DNA of 28,679 bases, taken from positions 1 through 28,679 of the forward strand of contig JAZNRP010000045.1 of NCBI GenBank assembly GCA_045590755.1, in the 5' to 3' direction. Position numbers and translations under genes: made by a program. The notes under the pieces are model-generated. The model had not been told where the DNA came from. It saw nothing but the letters and a program-made list of their open reading frames with translations, and did no database searches. Origin of the DNA: SIG565 sp045590755 (GTDB lineage: Bacteria > Bacillota > Clostridia > Oscillospirales > Acutalibacteraceae). Shown piece after piece: positions 8,887 to 17,525 of the stretch (the stretch's first letter is position 1; every line of letters starts with the position of its first letter).

Positions 8887-10126
8887 ACTCTGCAATTTCG
8901 TTTTCTATAAACATTAACCGGTTGTATTTTGCAACTCTGTCACTTCTGCACGGCGCCCCCGTTTTTATTTGTCCCGCATTTGTGGCAACCGCAATATCGG
9001 CAATCGTGGTGTCTTCTGTTTCACCCGAACGATGAGATATTACGGGATTATAGCCGTTTTGCTGCGCCATTCTTATAACACGCATGGTTTCGGTCAATGT
9101 ACCTATCTGATTAGGCTTTACAAGTATTGCATTTGCCACCTGATTATCAATTCCGTAGCACAGTTTTACGGGATTTGTAACAAATAAATCATCGCCCACA
9201 AGCTGAACATCGCGACCTAATGCATCGGTCATAATCCTCCAATTGTCCCAGTCATCTTCGCTGAGTCCGTCTTCGATTGACACTATCGGGTACTTTTTAC
9301 ACAGGTCTTCATACATCTTTATAAGTGACTCGCCACTCATATTTACATTTCGTTTCGGTAAATGATATACCCCATTCCCCTGATACCACTCACTTGATGC
9401 AATATCAAGCGCTATTTTAAATTCGTTTGTAGTAAATCCTGCCTTTTCTATTGCGGTGCAGATGATTTCTATTGCCTGTTCATCGCTTTTAAGGTCGGGT
9501 GCAAAGCCACCTTCGTCCCCAACGCCCGTCATATTATATTTTTCTAATATTTTACCGAGTGTATGATATACTTCACTACAACAACGAATGCCTTCACTAA
9601 AGGATGCGTCAATAAACGGCATTATCATAAATTCCTGAATATCTATATTGTTTTTTGCGTGGGCTCCGCCATTTAAAATATTCATCATAGGTCGCGGTAA
9701 TCTTGCGGCATTTAAGCCACCCAAATATTTATAAAGCGGTAATTTATACGATGCGGCGGCTGCCTTTGCTACCGCCATTGATACAGCGAGCATTGCATTA
9801 GCGCCAATATTACATTTATTTTCGGTGCCGTCAAGCTCAACCATTTTATAATCTATTTCGGTTTGATTTTCGGCGCACATCCCCATTATTGCCTTACTGA
9901 TGTTTTCATTTACATTATTTACTGCCTTTTTAACACCCTTACCACCGTAGCGTGTAGCGTCCGAATCGCGCAATTCGTAGGCTTCATATGCACCTGTAGA
10001 TGCACCCGACGGTGACAAAGCAAACCCAACACTGCCATCTATAAGTGTTACTTCTGCGGCAACCGTTGGGTTTCCGCGTGAATCAAGCATTTCGTAAGCC
10101 TTTACCTGTTTTATATTTCTTGACAT
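8885..10126 (-). CDS. eno: Enolase (phosphopyruvate hydratase)
   Basis: Enolase converts 2-phosphoglycerate to phosphoenolpyruvate in glycolysis. The protein is 413 residues, slightly shorter than the roughly 430 of most bacterial enolases, with all active-site residues visible. These are the loop SGASTG near residue 40, E165 in QEF, E205 in GDEGGF, metal ligands D241, E285 (SIEDGLSEDD) and D312 (GDDLFVTNP), the base K337 (VKPNQIGT), the SHRSGET block at 364-370 and K388. A consensus AAAAGGAGAG Shine-Dalgarno lies before ATG. It is transcribed alone, convergent to mscL and divergent from rlmB. Confidence 0.97.
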   Translation of the reverse strand: MSRNIKQVKAYEMLDSRGNPTVAAEVTLIDGSVGFALSPSGASTGAYEAYELRDSDATRYGGKGVKKAVNNVNENISKAIMGMCAENQTEIDYKMVELDGTENKCNIGANAMLAVSMAVAKAAAASYKLPLYKYLGGLNAARLPRPMMNILNGGAHAKNNIDIQEFMIMPFIDASFSEGIRCCSEVYHTLGKILEKYNMTGVGDEGGFAPDLKSDEQAIEIICTAIEKAGFTTNEFKIALDIASSEWYQGNGVYHLPKRNVNMSGESLIKMYEDLCKKYPIVSIEDGLSEDDWDNWRIMTDALGRDVQLVGDDLFVTNPVKLCYGIDNQVANAILVKPNQIGTLTETMRVIRMAQQNGYNPVISHRSGETEDTTIADIAVATNAGQIKTGAPCRSDRVAKYNRLMFIENEIAE

Positions 10127-10148
10127 TTTAACTCTCCTTTTTTAATGC

Positions 10149-10177
10149 CTTATAACTCAAGCATTTGCAAAATTCAA
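10149..10177 (-). promoter_or_regulatory. Candidate sigma-A promoter for eno
   Basis: On the minus strand, TTGAAT (bases 10177-10172) and TATAAG (10154-10149) are separated by 17 bases and lie about 23 bases before the eno start. This places the transcription start very near the ribosome-binding site, giving a short leader. Confidence 0.5.
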
Positions 10178-10238
10178 AAAAATATTATGGTGTTTTACTT
10201 TTTTCTAATAATTAACTCTTCTTTTTTTAAAAGATTTA

Positions 10239-10247
10239 TGTTATAAT
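10239..10247 (+). promoter_or_regulatory. Candidate extended -10 promoter for rlmB
   Basis: TGTTATAAT is an extended -10 element (TGn followed by consensus TATAAT at 10242-10247). The -35 region is poor, as expected for extended -10 promoters. It would start the rlmB transcript about 25-30 bases before the gene. Confidence 0.5.
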
Positions 10248-10281
10248 ATATTTAATTATATATTAGGGAGATTTTGGTTTG

Positions 10282-11034
10282 ATGGAACTAAAGGAAAATT
10301 CATTAAACAGTAATATAATTTGCGGCAGAAATCCCGTACTCGAAGCCATACGCTCAGGTCGCGAAATTGACCGTTTGGTTGTGGCGCACGGAACTACGGG
10401 CGGCTCGGTTACTGCCATAATTGCAAAGTGTAAGGCAAAGGGAATTTTAATTAAAGAAGTTTCACCTCAAAAATTAGATTTTCTATGCGGCGGCGCTCTT
10501 CACCAAGGCGTTGCGGTTATGTTTTCGGCTCAGGAATATTCCACAGTTGACGACATACTTGAATGCGCTAAGGAACTTAACGAAAAACCCTTTATTATTA
10601 TTTGCGATGAAATTGAAGACCCGCACAATCTCGGAGCTATTATAAGAAGCGCCGAGGCCGCAGGTGCACACGGTATAATCATTCCGAAGCGTCGCAGTGC
10701 TTCTCTCAATGCAACGGTGGCTAAGAGTGCCAGCGGTGCGCTTGAATATATGAAGGTTGCGCGTGTTACAAATATTGCAAATGAAATTGACCGTCTTAAA
10801 AAGGAAGGTATTTGGGTTTTCGGTGCCGACATGGACGGCAAGCCTTACACTGATTTTGATTATGATATTCCGGTTGCCATTGTTATAGGAAATGAAGGTA
10901 ACGGTATAGGCAAGCTTGTTTCTCAAAAATGTGATGAAATTATAAGTCTGCCGATGAAGGGGAAAATAAATTCACTTAACGCTTCGGTTGCGGCAGGTAT
11001 ACTTATGTACGAAGTAGTTAAAAAACGGGGTTAA
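10282..11034 (+). CDS. rlmB: 23S rRNA 2'-O-methyltransferase, TrmH/RlmB family
   Basis: This SPOUT-superfamily RNA methyltransferase has about 250 residues. The N-terminal substrate-binding domain starts with IICGRNPVLEAIRSGREIDR. The C-terminal SpoU domain has the three knotted motifs: DPHNLGAIIRSAEAAGAHG, GNEGNGIG and the SLNASVAAGILMYE tail, which form the S-adenosylmethionine site. Homologues methylate the ribose of G2251 in 23S rRNA, although YacO/TrmH relatives can act on other sites, so the exact target is inferred. ATG 10282 is preferred. A TTG at 10279 is one codon upstream and better spaced (8 bases) from TAGGGAG, so it remains possible. A large membrane-protein gene follows after 28 bases. 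Confidence 0.9.
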   Translation: MELKENSLNSNIICGRNPVLEAIRSGREIDRLVVAHGTTGGSVTAIIAKCKAKGILIKEVSPQKLDFLCGGALHQGVAVMFSAQEYSTVDDILECAKELNEKPFIIICDEIEDPHNLGAIIRSAEAAGAHGIIIPKRRSASLNATVAKSASGALEYMKVARVTNIANEIDRLKKEGIWVFGADMDGKPYTDFDYDIPVAIVIGNEGNGIGKLVSQKCDEIISLPMKGKINSLNASVAAGILMYEVVKKRG

Positions 11035-11062
11035 TTTTTTTGAAAGGATATGAAGGATAGCG

Positions 11063-13522
11063 ATGGGATTGTTTCAAAAATCTAAAAAAGGCAAACATGC
11101 GGACAATTCTGATTACATACCTGAAGAATCGGGCCTTAAAAACCCGTCTTTTATACATGTGTCCCCACACGCTTTAACTGCCGATGAAGTTTTGGGGAAT
11201 AATACTAAACCAAAACGAACCACTCAAAACATCTCTATGGACGGTGCAAACGGCGTTTCTCCGCTTGAAGCGCTAAAGCAGCGTGTTAAAAACAATGCAC
11301 AGCCTGCAAACACCACTAAGGTAATGCCGACAGAAAGAGTTAATCTCAAAAAAGAAAATGACGGCAAAACCTTACTTGATAAATGTATGCCCTATATTGC
11401 CGACGGCGGCGGGGTTAAAGAGAGTAATAAGCCGGTTTATGAGCTTGACAGCATAGAAAGTATTATAAACGCATCCGAAAATAAGGCAGCCGAGTTGTTG
11501 GAAAAGCTTAATAATTTAGGCTCTGTTTCATTTGTACCGCCCACTAAAACGGACGAGAAGAATGATAGTAAAAATTACGAAAAGATTGAAATGCAATCCG
11601 AAAAAAAGGCCAGTACACCTATTGCCACCATTTCGGACATTGATAATACCGATGATTTCACCGAAAAAACCGTGATGTTTGATGCGGTTTCTTCGTCCAA
11701 AAAAATGGAAGACATCACAAGCGGCACAAAAATCATCGACCTTGGCGGCGAATTGTTCGAAGACGAACATGAGCAGCCCTCCACCCTGCTTGTTAATCCA
11801 TTTTCACTTGAAGACGAACAATTTACAGTTGATGATGACTACACCTGCTTTGCCGATGCAAAGAGAATAGGTATGCATCTTATAGATAAGCTTAAATCGG
11901 CACGCACCAGAATTTTGCTTACTTTCATTTTCGAAATTCTTTTAGCGCTACCTTTAATTCCTTCTATTCACGATATGCTATATATCAACCAGACATTTTT
12001 CGGAATTATTAGCACGGCGGTGTTTACGGTAATTTACCTAATAAATTACGACTCTGTCGGTGCCGTAATTTATTTATTCCGTCGGCAATACAGACCCGAA
12101 AGCGTTTCGGGTGTTTTGGGCGCTTTTTCCCTGATATATGCAATTCAGTCACTCATTGTAGGTAAAAATCCCTACTACACTCTGCTTTTTATAAGCCTGA
12201 CATTTATTTTCAAGGTAATTGCAGTATATATGCGCGAAGCGTACATTTTAGGCAATTTCAGAATTGTTGCTTCAAAAAATAAAAAATATGCAATTAAGTT
12301 TATTGACGACAAACAAATAACCTTCGCTATGGCAAAAAACTCTGTTGATGGCGATGTGCTTGTGGGTGTTGATGCGCCTTGCGTTAATGTACACGACTTC
12401 ATAAGAAACACCGAAATTGACAAGGTGACAAACCGTTCGTTTTCCATTTTTGTATTAATTTCTTTCATTTTTTCTGTTCTTGCGGGAGTATTTTACTGGG
12501 TCTACACTTCTTCCTTAAACGGTTTTTTAATGGCTCTTGCTGTATTTTCGGCACTTTTACTCTCACCAACAGTGTATTTCACCGACATATTGCCGCTTCG
12601 CTCTGCCGCTAAAAGACTTAACCGTTTAGGCGGTATGATAACAGGCAGTACTGCCGCTAATAAAATTGAACTTGCAAACGCCATAACACTTCGTTCATGC
12701 GATTTGTTCCCCAGCGGCACCATTTCCCTATTTAATATGAAGGTGCTTGATCCCAATAAAATTGACGACACCTTGCTTTTTGCAGCCGCTATCGCAAAGC
12801 AAATAGACAGTCCTTACCGTGCAATTTTCTCGGAAATTGCAAAAACGGTTGATAAAAAAGTACCTACCGCCGACTCGGTAAAATATGAAGAAAAATTGGG
12901 TATAAGCGGATGGGTTGGAAATCGCCATGTATTTATAGGAAACCGCACACTGCTTGAAGCACACGGAATTAAAACCCCACCGCTTGAAGTTGATAAAAAA
13001 ATTCTTCGCGGCGGCTACTTCCCCGTTTATGTGGCAAGTGACGAAAAGCCTTGTGCTCTTCTTATGGTTAAATATAATGTTGATGAAGCTATTGCTTTCG
13101 AACTCCAAAAGCTATGCGCTTCGGGTGTTACCCTACTGGTTGACACCTGCGACCCTAATATTACAAGAGAGATGGTTTGCGATTATTTCGGTCTTTATGA
13201 AGAGTCGGTTTTTGTTATGGGTAGTTCGGGTGCACAGTTATATAAAAACTCCACCAAGGCAGAAGATGACATTTCTTCCTATGCCGCGCATAAAGGTTCT
13301 CCACAAGCGTTTATATCTATTTTTAACGCGGCGGCTAAAATTAAGCGCGACATATCTTTCCTTAGAGCTTTCCATATTATCTCCTGCATTATTTCTACGG
13401 CAGTATTTATCTACAGTTCCTACTTAAATCAGGTTTCTCCCATTACATCGGGGGACGCCTACTTGTATATTTTACTATCAGCTGTATTATCATTTATTGT
13501 GCATCTATTTAACAAACCGTAA
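11063..13522 (+). CDS. Degenerate P-type-ATPase-like membrane protein
   Basis: The protein has 819 residues in two parts. Residues 1 to about 275 are hydrophilic, low-complexity and probably disordered. The rest has the layout of a P1B (heavy-metal) ATPase: four hydrophobic segments (about 283-303, 310-338, 348-366, 371-391), a soluble A-domain-like loop (about 400-455), a pair (460-480, 486-510), P/N-like domains (about 530-765) and a final pair (770-786, 799-815). Homology is clearest at GISGWVGNRHVFIGNRTLLE (613-632), matching the family's nucleotide-binding segment. The hallmarks are missing: DKTGT reads FPSGT (549-553), so the phosphorylated Asp is lost; no TGE is seen in the A domain; the CPC of TM6 reads SPT; and TGDN reads VDTCDPN. 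I infer a catalytically dead transporter relative with an unknown, perhaps envelope-related, role. A ligase-like gene follows after 24 bases. Confidence 0.75.
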   Translation: MGLFQKSKKGKHADNSDYIPEESGLKNPSFIHVSPHALTADEVLGNNTKPKRTTQNISMDGANGVSPLEALKQRVKNNAQPANTTKVMPTERVNLKKENDGKTLLDKCMPYIADGGGVKESNKPVYELDSIESIINASENKAAELLEKLNNLGSVSFVPPTKTDEKNDSKNYEKIEMQSEKKASTPIATISDIDNTDDFTEKTVMFDAVSSSKKMEDITSGTKIIDLGGELFEDEHEQPSTLLVNPFSLEDEQFTVDDDYTCFADAKRIGMHLIDKLKSARTRILLTFIFEILLALPLIPSIHDMLYINQTFFGIISTAVFTVIYLINYDSVGAVIYLFRRQYRPESVSGVLGAFSLIYAIQSLIVGKNPYYTLLFISLTFIFKVIAVYMREAYILGNFRIVASKNKKYAIKFIDDKQITFAMAKNSVDGDVLVGVDAPCVNVHDFIRNTEIDKVTNRSFSIFVLISFIFSVLAGVFYWVYTSSLNGFLMALAVFSALLLSPTVYFTDILPLRSAAKRLNRLGGMITGSTAANKIELANAITLRSCDLFPSGTISLFNMKVLDPNKIDDTLLFAAAIAKQIDSPYRAIFSEIAKTVDKKVPTADSVKYEEKLGISGWVGNRHVFIGNRTLLEAHGIKTPPLEVDKKILRGGYFPVYVASDEKPCALLMVKYNVDEAIAFELQKLCASGVTLLVDTCDPNITREMVCDYFGLYEESVFVMGSSGAQLYKNSTKAEDDISSYAAHKGSPQAFISIFNAAAKIKRDISFLRAFHIISCIISTAVFIYSSYLNQVSPITSGDAYLYILLSAVLSFIVHLFNKP

Positions 13523-13546
13523 TTTCAAAAGAATCGGGGTGTTTGT

Positions 13547-14761
13547 ATGAAAACCTTTTTAAAGCGCCACACGGATTTATCTAAGGATGAAAATGTGGTT
13601 TTTCTTGCGGCGATAAGTGTATTTTTACCCTACTACCTTTCCATCGCCATAATAGCGGTTTTAAGCTTTTATATTATGATTAAAACTGACTTTAAGAATA
13701 CCGTTTTTAATCATTTGGGTTCTTTTTTAATTCCTGTGTTTACCGTTTACACAGCGGTTATCGCTATTGTTTACAAAAATGTTCTGGGCGTTTTCTGCTC
13801 GTTGTTTTTCTTTGTTTTATTGGTATTGGGCTATTATCTGCGCAGTATAATGACCAGTGAGCTTTTTGAAAACGCACTTGACCTTATCTGTGTTACATCA
13901 ATTTTTGCGTCTTGCATAGTCATTCTTGAAAAAATTATATTTTTTAATGTAGAATGGCATCGTTGTTTTGGGGATTTCTTTAATAATTATTATTTTTCAC
14001 TCTATTTTCACCCCAATTATTTAGGCTCAATTATGGCGGCGGTAATCCTTATTTGTGCCTACAAGGTAGTACTTCGCGGCACCGATAAAAAATATTATTA
14101 TGCTATTGCTATTCTGGCGGCTGTCGCTATGTTCTTGACTGAGAGTATGTTTGCATGGATTGAAGTACTTGTTGGTCTTTCAATACTGCTTCTTATCGCA
14201 AGACGCCATCAGCTACTGAGTATTATGTTTATCGTCGTGGCATTTGCGGCGGCTTTACTTTACACTTCCCCCGAAATTTTTGAAAATTTCTTCCCAAGAA
14301 TAATGCAGGCCGACGGCACATTTGACAACCGCGTTTTGATTTGGGACCTTACAATAGATTCTATTAAGCAAACACCTTGGTTTGGTCGCGGCTTTTTTGC
14401 ATACTATAAAATCAGTCTCGGCAATCCCGCCGCATATCAGACTACACACGCGCACAATATATTTTTAGAATCTTTGCTTAGTTTTGGCATAATTGGCTCG
14501 ATTATCTTACTTATAATGATTTTTATTATTTTCTACAGGGTTGTACTTTGCAAAAATCTGCTTCGCAAAAGCAGTATAACCGTATTGATTTTTTCAATAA
14601 CCGCAGCAATACTCATACATTCAATTATTGATATGACAATGCTTTGGGTGCATACCGGTCTGCTTTACTGTATTATTCTGGGCGGTATCGGTGCCGATGA
14701 GAAAAAAATAAAAGATATTTTTGGCAATCGTTTCAAAAAAAATAAAACTAATCTACTTTAG
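13547..14761 (+). CDS. O-antigen ligase/polymerase-like membrane protein
   Basis: This polytopic protein of 404 residues has about ten or more hydrophobic segments. It carries the Wzy_C/WaaL-type signature in an extracytoplasmic loop and the following helix: NRVLIWDLTIDSIKQTPWFG near residues 262-281, then THAHNIFLESLLSFGIIG near 301-318. Family members join undecaprenyl-linked glycans to acceptors or to each other. In a Gram-positive-type cell the acceptor could be a wall polysaccharide, teichoic-type polymer or protein. No glycosyltransferases lie beside it, and its partner is the pseudo-ATPase gene just upstream, so substrate and role are open. The start is supported by a GGGGTG Shine-Dalgarno; metG follows after 19 bases. 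Confidence 0.75.
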   Translation: MKTFLKRHTDLSKDENVVFLAAISVFLPYYLSIAIIAVLSFYIMIKTDFKNTVFNHLGSFLIPVFTVYTAVIAIVYKNVLGVFCSLFFFVLLVLGYYLRSIMTSELFENALDLICVTSIFASCIVILEKIIFFNVEWHRCFGDFFNNYYFSLYFHPNYLGSIMAAVILICAYKVVLRGTDKKYYYAIAILAAVAMFLTESMFAWIEVLVGLSILLLIARRHQLLSIMFIVVAFAAALLYTSPEIFENFFPRIMQADGTFDNRVLIWDLTIDSIKQTPWFGRGFFAYYKISLGNPAAYQTTHAHNIFLESLLSFGIIGSIILLIMIFIIFYRVVLCKNLLRKSSITVLIFSITAAILIHSIIDMTMLWVHTGLLYCIILGGIGADEKKIKDIFGNRFKKNKTNLL

Positions 14762-14780
14762 TTTTTGAAGGAGAATATAT

Positions 14781-16700
14781 ATGTCTGACAACAAAAAGTT
14801 TTATATTACTACGGCTATAGCCTATACTTCCCGCAAGCCGCATATCGGTAATTCATACGATATCGTTCTTGCTGATATGATAGCCCGATACAAAAGAATG
14901 ATGGGCTATGATGTTTATTTTATGACAGGCTCTGACGAGCACGGACAGAAAATTGAAGACTGTGCTACTGCGGCAGGGGTTTCACCTAAAGAGTATGTTG
15001 ACGGAGTTTCAAAGCAAATTCGCGATGTATGGGATTGCCTTAACACAACATACGACCGCTTCATCCGTACAACCGATGAAGACCATGTAGATGCAGTTAA
15101 GAAAATATTCAAAAAATTATATGAGCAGGGCGATATTTACAAAGGACACTACGAAGGTAAGTACTGTGTGCCCTGTGAATCTTTCTTTACACCGTCACAG
15201 TTGGTTGACGGAAAATGTCCCGACTGCGGCCGCGATGTAACCGACTCAAAGGAAGAAGCCTATTTCCTAAAGCTCGGTAAATATCAGGACAGACTTTTGG
15301 AATACTACGAGCAGAATCCTGACTTTATCAAGCCTGAATCCCGCAAAAATGAAATGATAAACAACTTCTTGAAGCCCGGACTTTCCGACCTTTGTGTTTC
15401 CCGTTCTTCTTTCAAATGGGGGGTTCCGATTGAATTTGACGACAAACACATAATTTATGTTTGGATTGATGCACTGTCAAACTATATAACCGGTATCGGC
15501 TACAATCCTGACGGCAGTAGCGAGTTGTTTAACAAAAACTGGCCCGCCGACCTACATGTTATAGGTAAAGATATTGTTCGTTTCCACACAATTTACTGGC
15601 CTATTATTCTTATGGCTTTAGGGCTGCCCTTACCCAAACAGGTATTAGGTCACCCTTGGGTACTTTCGGGCGATGACAAAATGAGCAAATCAAAGGGTAA
15701 TGTGCTTTATGCAGATGAGTTGGCTGCTCGTTTTGGTGTTGATGCAGTAAGATATTATCTGCTTTCCGAAATTCCTTATGCGCAGGACGGCACCATAACC
15801 TATGAGACATTTATTACCCGTTTTAATTCTGACCTTGCAAATACGCTTGGTAACCTTGTAAACCGCAGTATTGCCATGACAAATAAATATTTCGGTGGTA
15901 AAATTTCGGGTGATGATACTGGTATTACCGAAGAGTGTGATAGAGAATTACTCGCTACTGCTAATGAAACGGTAAGCCGTTACTACTTTCTTATGGACGC
16001 CTACCGCAACGCTGAAGCGGCAGAGCTTATTATGAACTTTGCCAAGCGTTGCAACAAGTATATTGATGAAACTACACCTTGGGCACTTGCTAAGGATGAA
16101 GCATTAAAGCCGCGACTCGCCGCAGTTCTTTATAATTTATTAGAATGCATCAGACTTTTGGCAGTTATGCTAACGCCCTTTATACCCGATAGCTGCGAAA
16201 AGATTTTTGCTCAGCTCGGTACCGATATTAAGGCTTTAGAAATGTTCTCAGTTAAAGAATATTCTGTTAGTGATGCGGTAGCTTTGTTTGCAAGAATTGA
16301 TTTACAAAAAACCCTGGAAGAAATTGCAAAGGAAAGTGAAACTAAGGCTGAAGCAATAGAAAATGTTGCTACAATTGAGCAAATTTCAATTGATGATTTT
16401 GCAAAGGTTCAGTTGCTTACCGCAAAAATCACCGCTTGTGAGCCTGTACCTAAAGCCAAAAAACTTTTGAAATTAACATTAAACGATGGCTCGAACAAAC
16501 CGAGAACAGTGGTATCAGGTATTGCGCCTTGGTATACGCCCGAAGATTTAATTGGCCGCACAATCATTGTTGTATCGAACCTTAAACCCGCAAAACTTTG
16601 TGGGGTTGAAAGCAACGGTATGATTTTGGCAGCCGATGTAGGCGAAGATGCAAAGGTAATATTTGTTGACGATATTCCTGCGGGAAGTAAGATAAGATAA
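14781..16700 (+). CDS. metG: Methionyl-tRNA synthetase
   Basis: MetG charges tRNA-Met with methionine at the expense of ATP. The 639-residue protein has the class I signatures HIGN (residues 21-24) and KMSKS (300-304), and one zinc knuckle with C129, C132, C146 and C149. After the anticodon-binding helical domain comes a C-terminal OB-fold tRNA-binding domain (about 535-639, with a KLTLNDGSNKPRTVVSGIAP stretch), which aids dimerisation and tRNA capture. The GAAGGAGA Shine-Dalgarno is strong. The stop TAA shares its last A with the tatD ATG, so the two are translationally coupled; this metG-tatD pair is conserved across Firmicutes. Confidence 0.97.
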   Translation: MSDNKKFYITTAIAYTSRKPHIGNSYDIVLADMIARYKRMMGYDVYFMTGSDEHGQKIEDCATAAGVSPKEYVDGVSKQIRDVWDCLNTTYDRFIRTTDEDHVDAVKKIFKKLYEQGDIYKGHYEGKYCVPCESFFTPSQLVDGKCPDCGRDVTDSKEEAYFLKLGKYQDRLLEYYEQNPDFIKPESRKNEMINNFLKPGLSDLCVSRSSFKWGVPIEFDDKHIIYVWIDALSNYITGIGYNPDGSSELFNKNWPADLHVIGKDIVRFHTIYWPIILMALGLPLPKQVLGHPWVLSGDDKMSKSKGNVLYADELAARFGVDAVRYYLLSEIPYAQDGTITYETFITRFNSDLANTLGNLVNRSIAMTNKYFGGKISGDDTGITEECDRELLATANETVSRYYFLMDAYRNAEAAELIMNFAKRCNKYIDETTPWALAKDEALKPRLAAVLYNLLECIRLLAVMLTPFIPDSCEKIFAQLGTDIKALEMFSVKEYSVSDAVALFARIDLQKTLEEIAKESETKAEAIENVATIEQISIDDFAKVQLLTAKITACEPVPKAKKLLKLTLNDGSNKPRTVVSGIAPWYTPEDLIGRTIIVVSNLKPAKLCGVESNGMILAADVGEDAKVIFVDDIPAGSKIR

Positions 16701-17470
16701 TGTCAGATACATTTATTTTTGATACACACGCCCATTACTATGACGAAAAATTTGACGGCATACGGGATGAAATACTATCTATTATGCCAAAAAATAATGT
16801 CGGCGGAATAATTAACTGCGGCGTAGATATAGAAACTTCAAAAATTTCGGTGAGTTTAGCAGAAAAATACCCGTTTTGCTATGCGGCGGCAGGTATTCAC
16901 CCTGAAAGCGTAGATAACGATACTGTGCTTGATAAAGATTCCTTGGTTGCCATTTTAAAGAGTGACAAAGCCGTGGCTGTTGGTGAAATCGGACTGGATT
17001 ATTATTGGGACATAGAGTTTATGGAAAACCAACGAAGGTTGTTCGAGCAACAGCTTATATTAGCTAATGAAATTTCTATGCCTACAATAATTCACGACCG
17101 CGAAGCCCACAGACTAACCCTGGAGTTGATAAAAAAGCATCAACCGCGCGGTGTGCTTCACTGTTTTTCGGGAAGTGTCGAAATGGCAGAAGAAATTATA
17201 AAACTTGGTATGTATATTGGTATCGGCGGTGTTGTTACCTTTAAAAACGCAAGGAAAATTTGCGAAGTTGTAAAAGAAATTCCAATAGAACGGATTTTGC
17301 TTGAAACCGATGCTCCGTATATGGCGCCCGAGCCATTCCGCGGTAAAATTAATAATTCGGCATATATAAGCCAAGTTGCCGAAAAGATTTCCGAAATTAA
17401 GGGTATTCCCTATAGTAAAATTTTGGAAATAACAACAAATAACGCCAAGTCCCTTTTCGGCATTAAATAA
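16700..17470 (+). CDS. tatD: TatD-family metal-dependent hydrolase
   Basis: TatD-family enzymes are TIM-barrel metal hydrolases. Characterised members act as 3'-5' DNases, and some have been linked to D-aminoacyl-tRNA deacylation. All metal ligands are visible in the 256 residues: H10 and H12 (DTHAH), E96 (VGEIGLDYY), H132 (IIHDREA), H154 (LHCFSGS) and D204 (LETDAPY). In the usual RGKxNEPAY motif the NEP is replaced (RGKINNSAYI). The start overlaps the metG stop by one base. Confidence 0.94.
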   Translation: MSDTFIFDTHAHYYDEKFDGIRDEILSIMPKNNVGGIINCGVDIETSKISVSLAEKYPFCYAAAGIHPESVDNDTVLDKDSLVAILKSDKAVAVGEIGLDYYWDIEFMENQRRLFEQQLILANEISMPTIIHDREAHRLTLELIKKHQPRGVLHCFSGSVEMAEEIIKLGMYIGIGGVVTFKNARKICEVVKEIPIERILLETDAPYMAPEPFRGKINNSAYISQVAEKISEIKGIPYSKILEITTNNAKSLFGIK

Positions 17471-17481
17471 TGAATAAATCG

Positions 17482-17516
17482 CCCCGTTTTCGCAAACAAT
17501 AATTGCGGAAGCGGGG
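17482..17516 (+). promoter_or_regulatory. Stem-loop that sequesters the SD of the Asn-rich ORF
   Basis: Arms at 17482-17495 and 17503-17516 form 14 uninterrupted pairs (two of them G-U) around the 7-base loop ACAATAA. No T tract follows, so it is not a standard terminator. The 3' arm ends in GCGGGG, which with TGA forms the Shine-Dalgarno of the ORF starting at 17526. Folding would therefore hide the ribosome-binding site. Whether it acts as an attenuator, thermometer or simply a 3' stabiliser for tatD is unknown. Confidence 0.6.
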
Positions 17517-17525
17517 TGATTTCAC

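Noticed and set aside
12954..13427. Open frame of 157 codons in another plus frame
   Set aside because: It lies inside the pseudo-ATPase gene, whose main frame has clear homology and continuous coding; the alternative has no domain or start signal.
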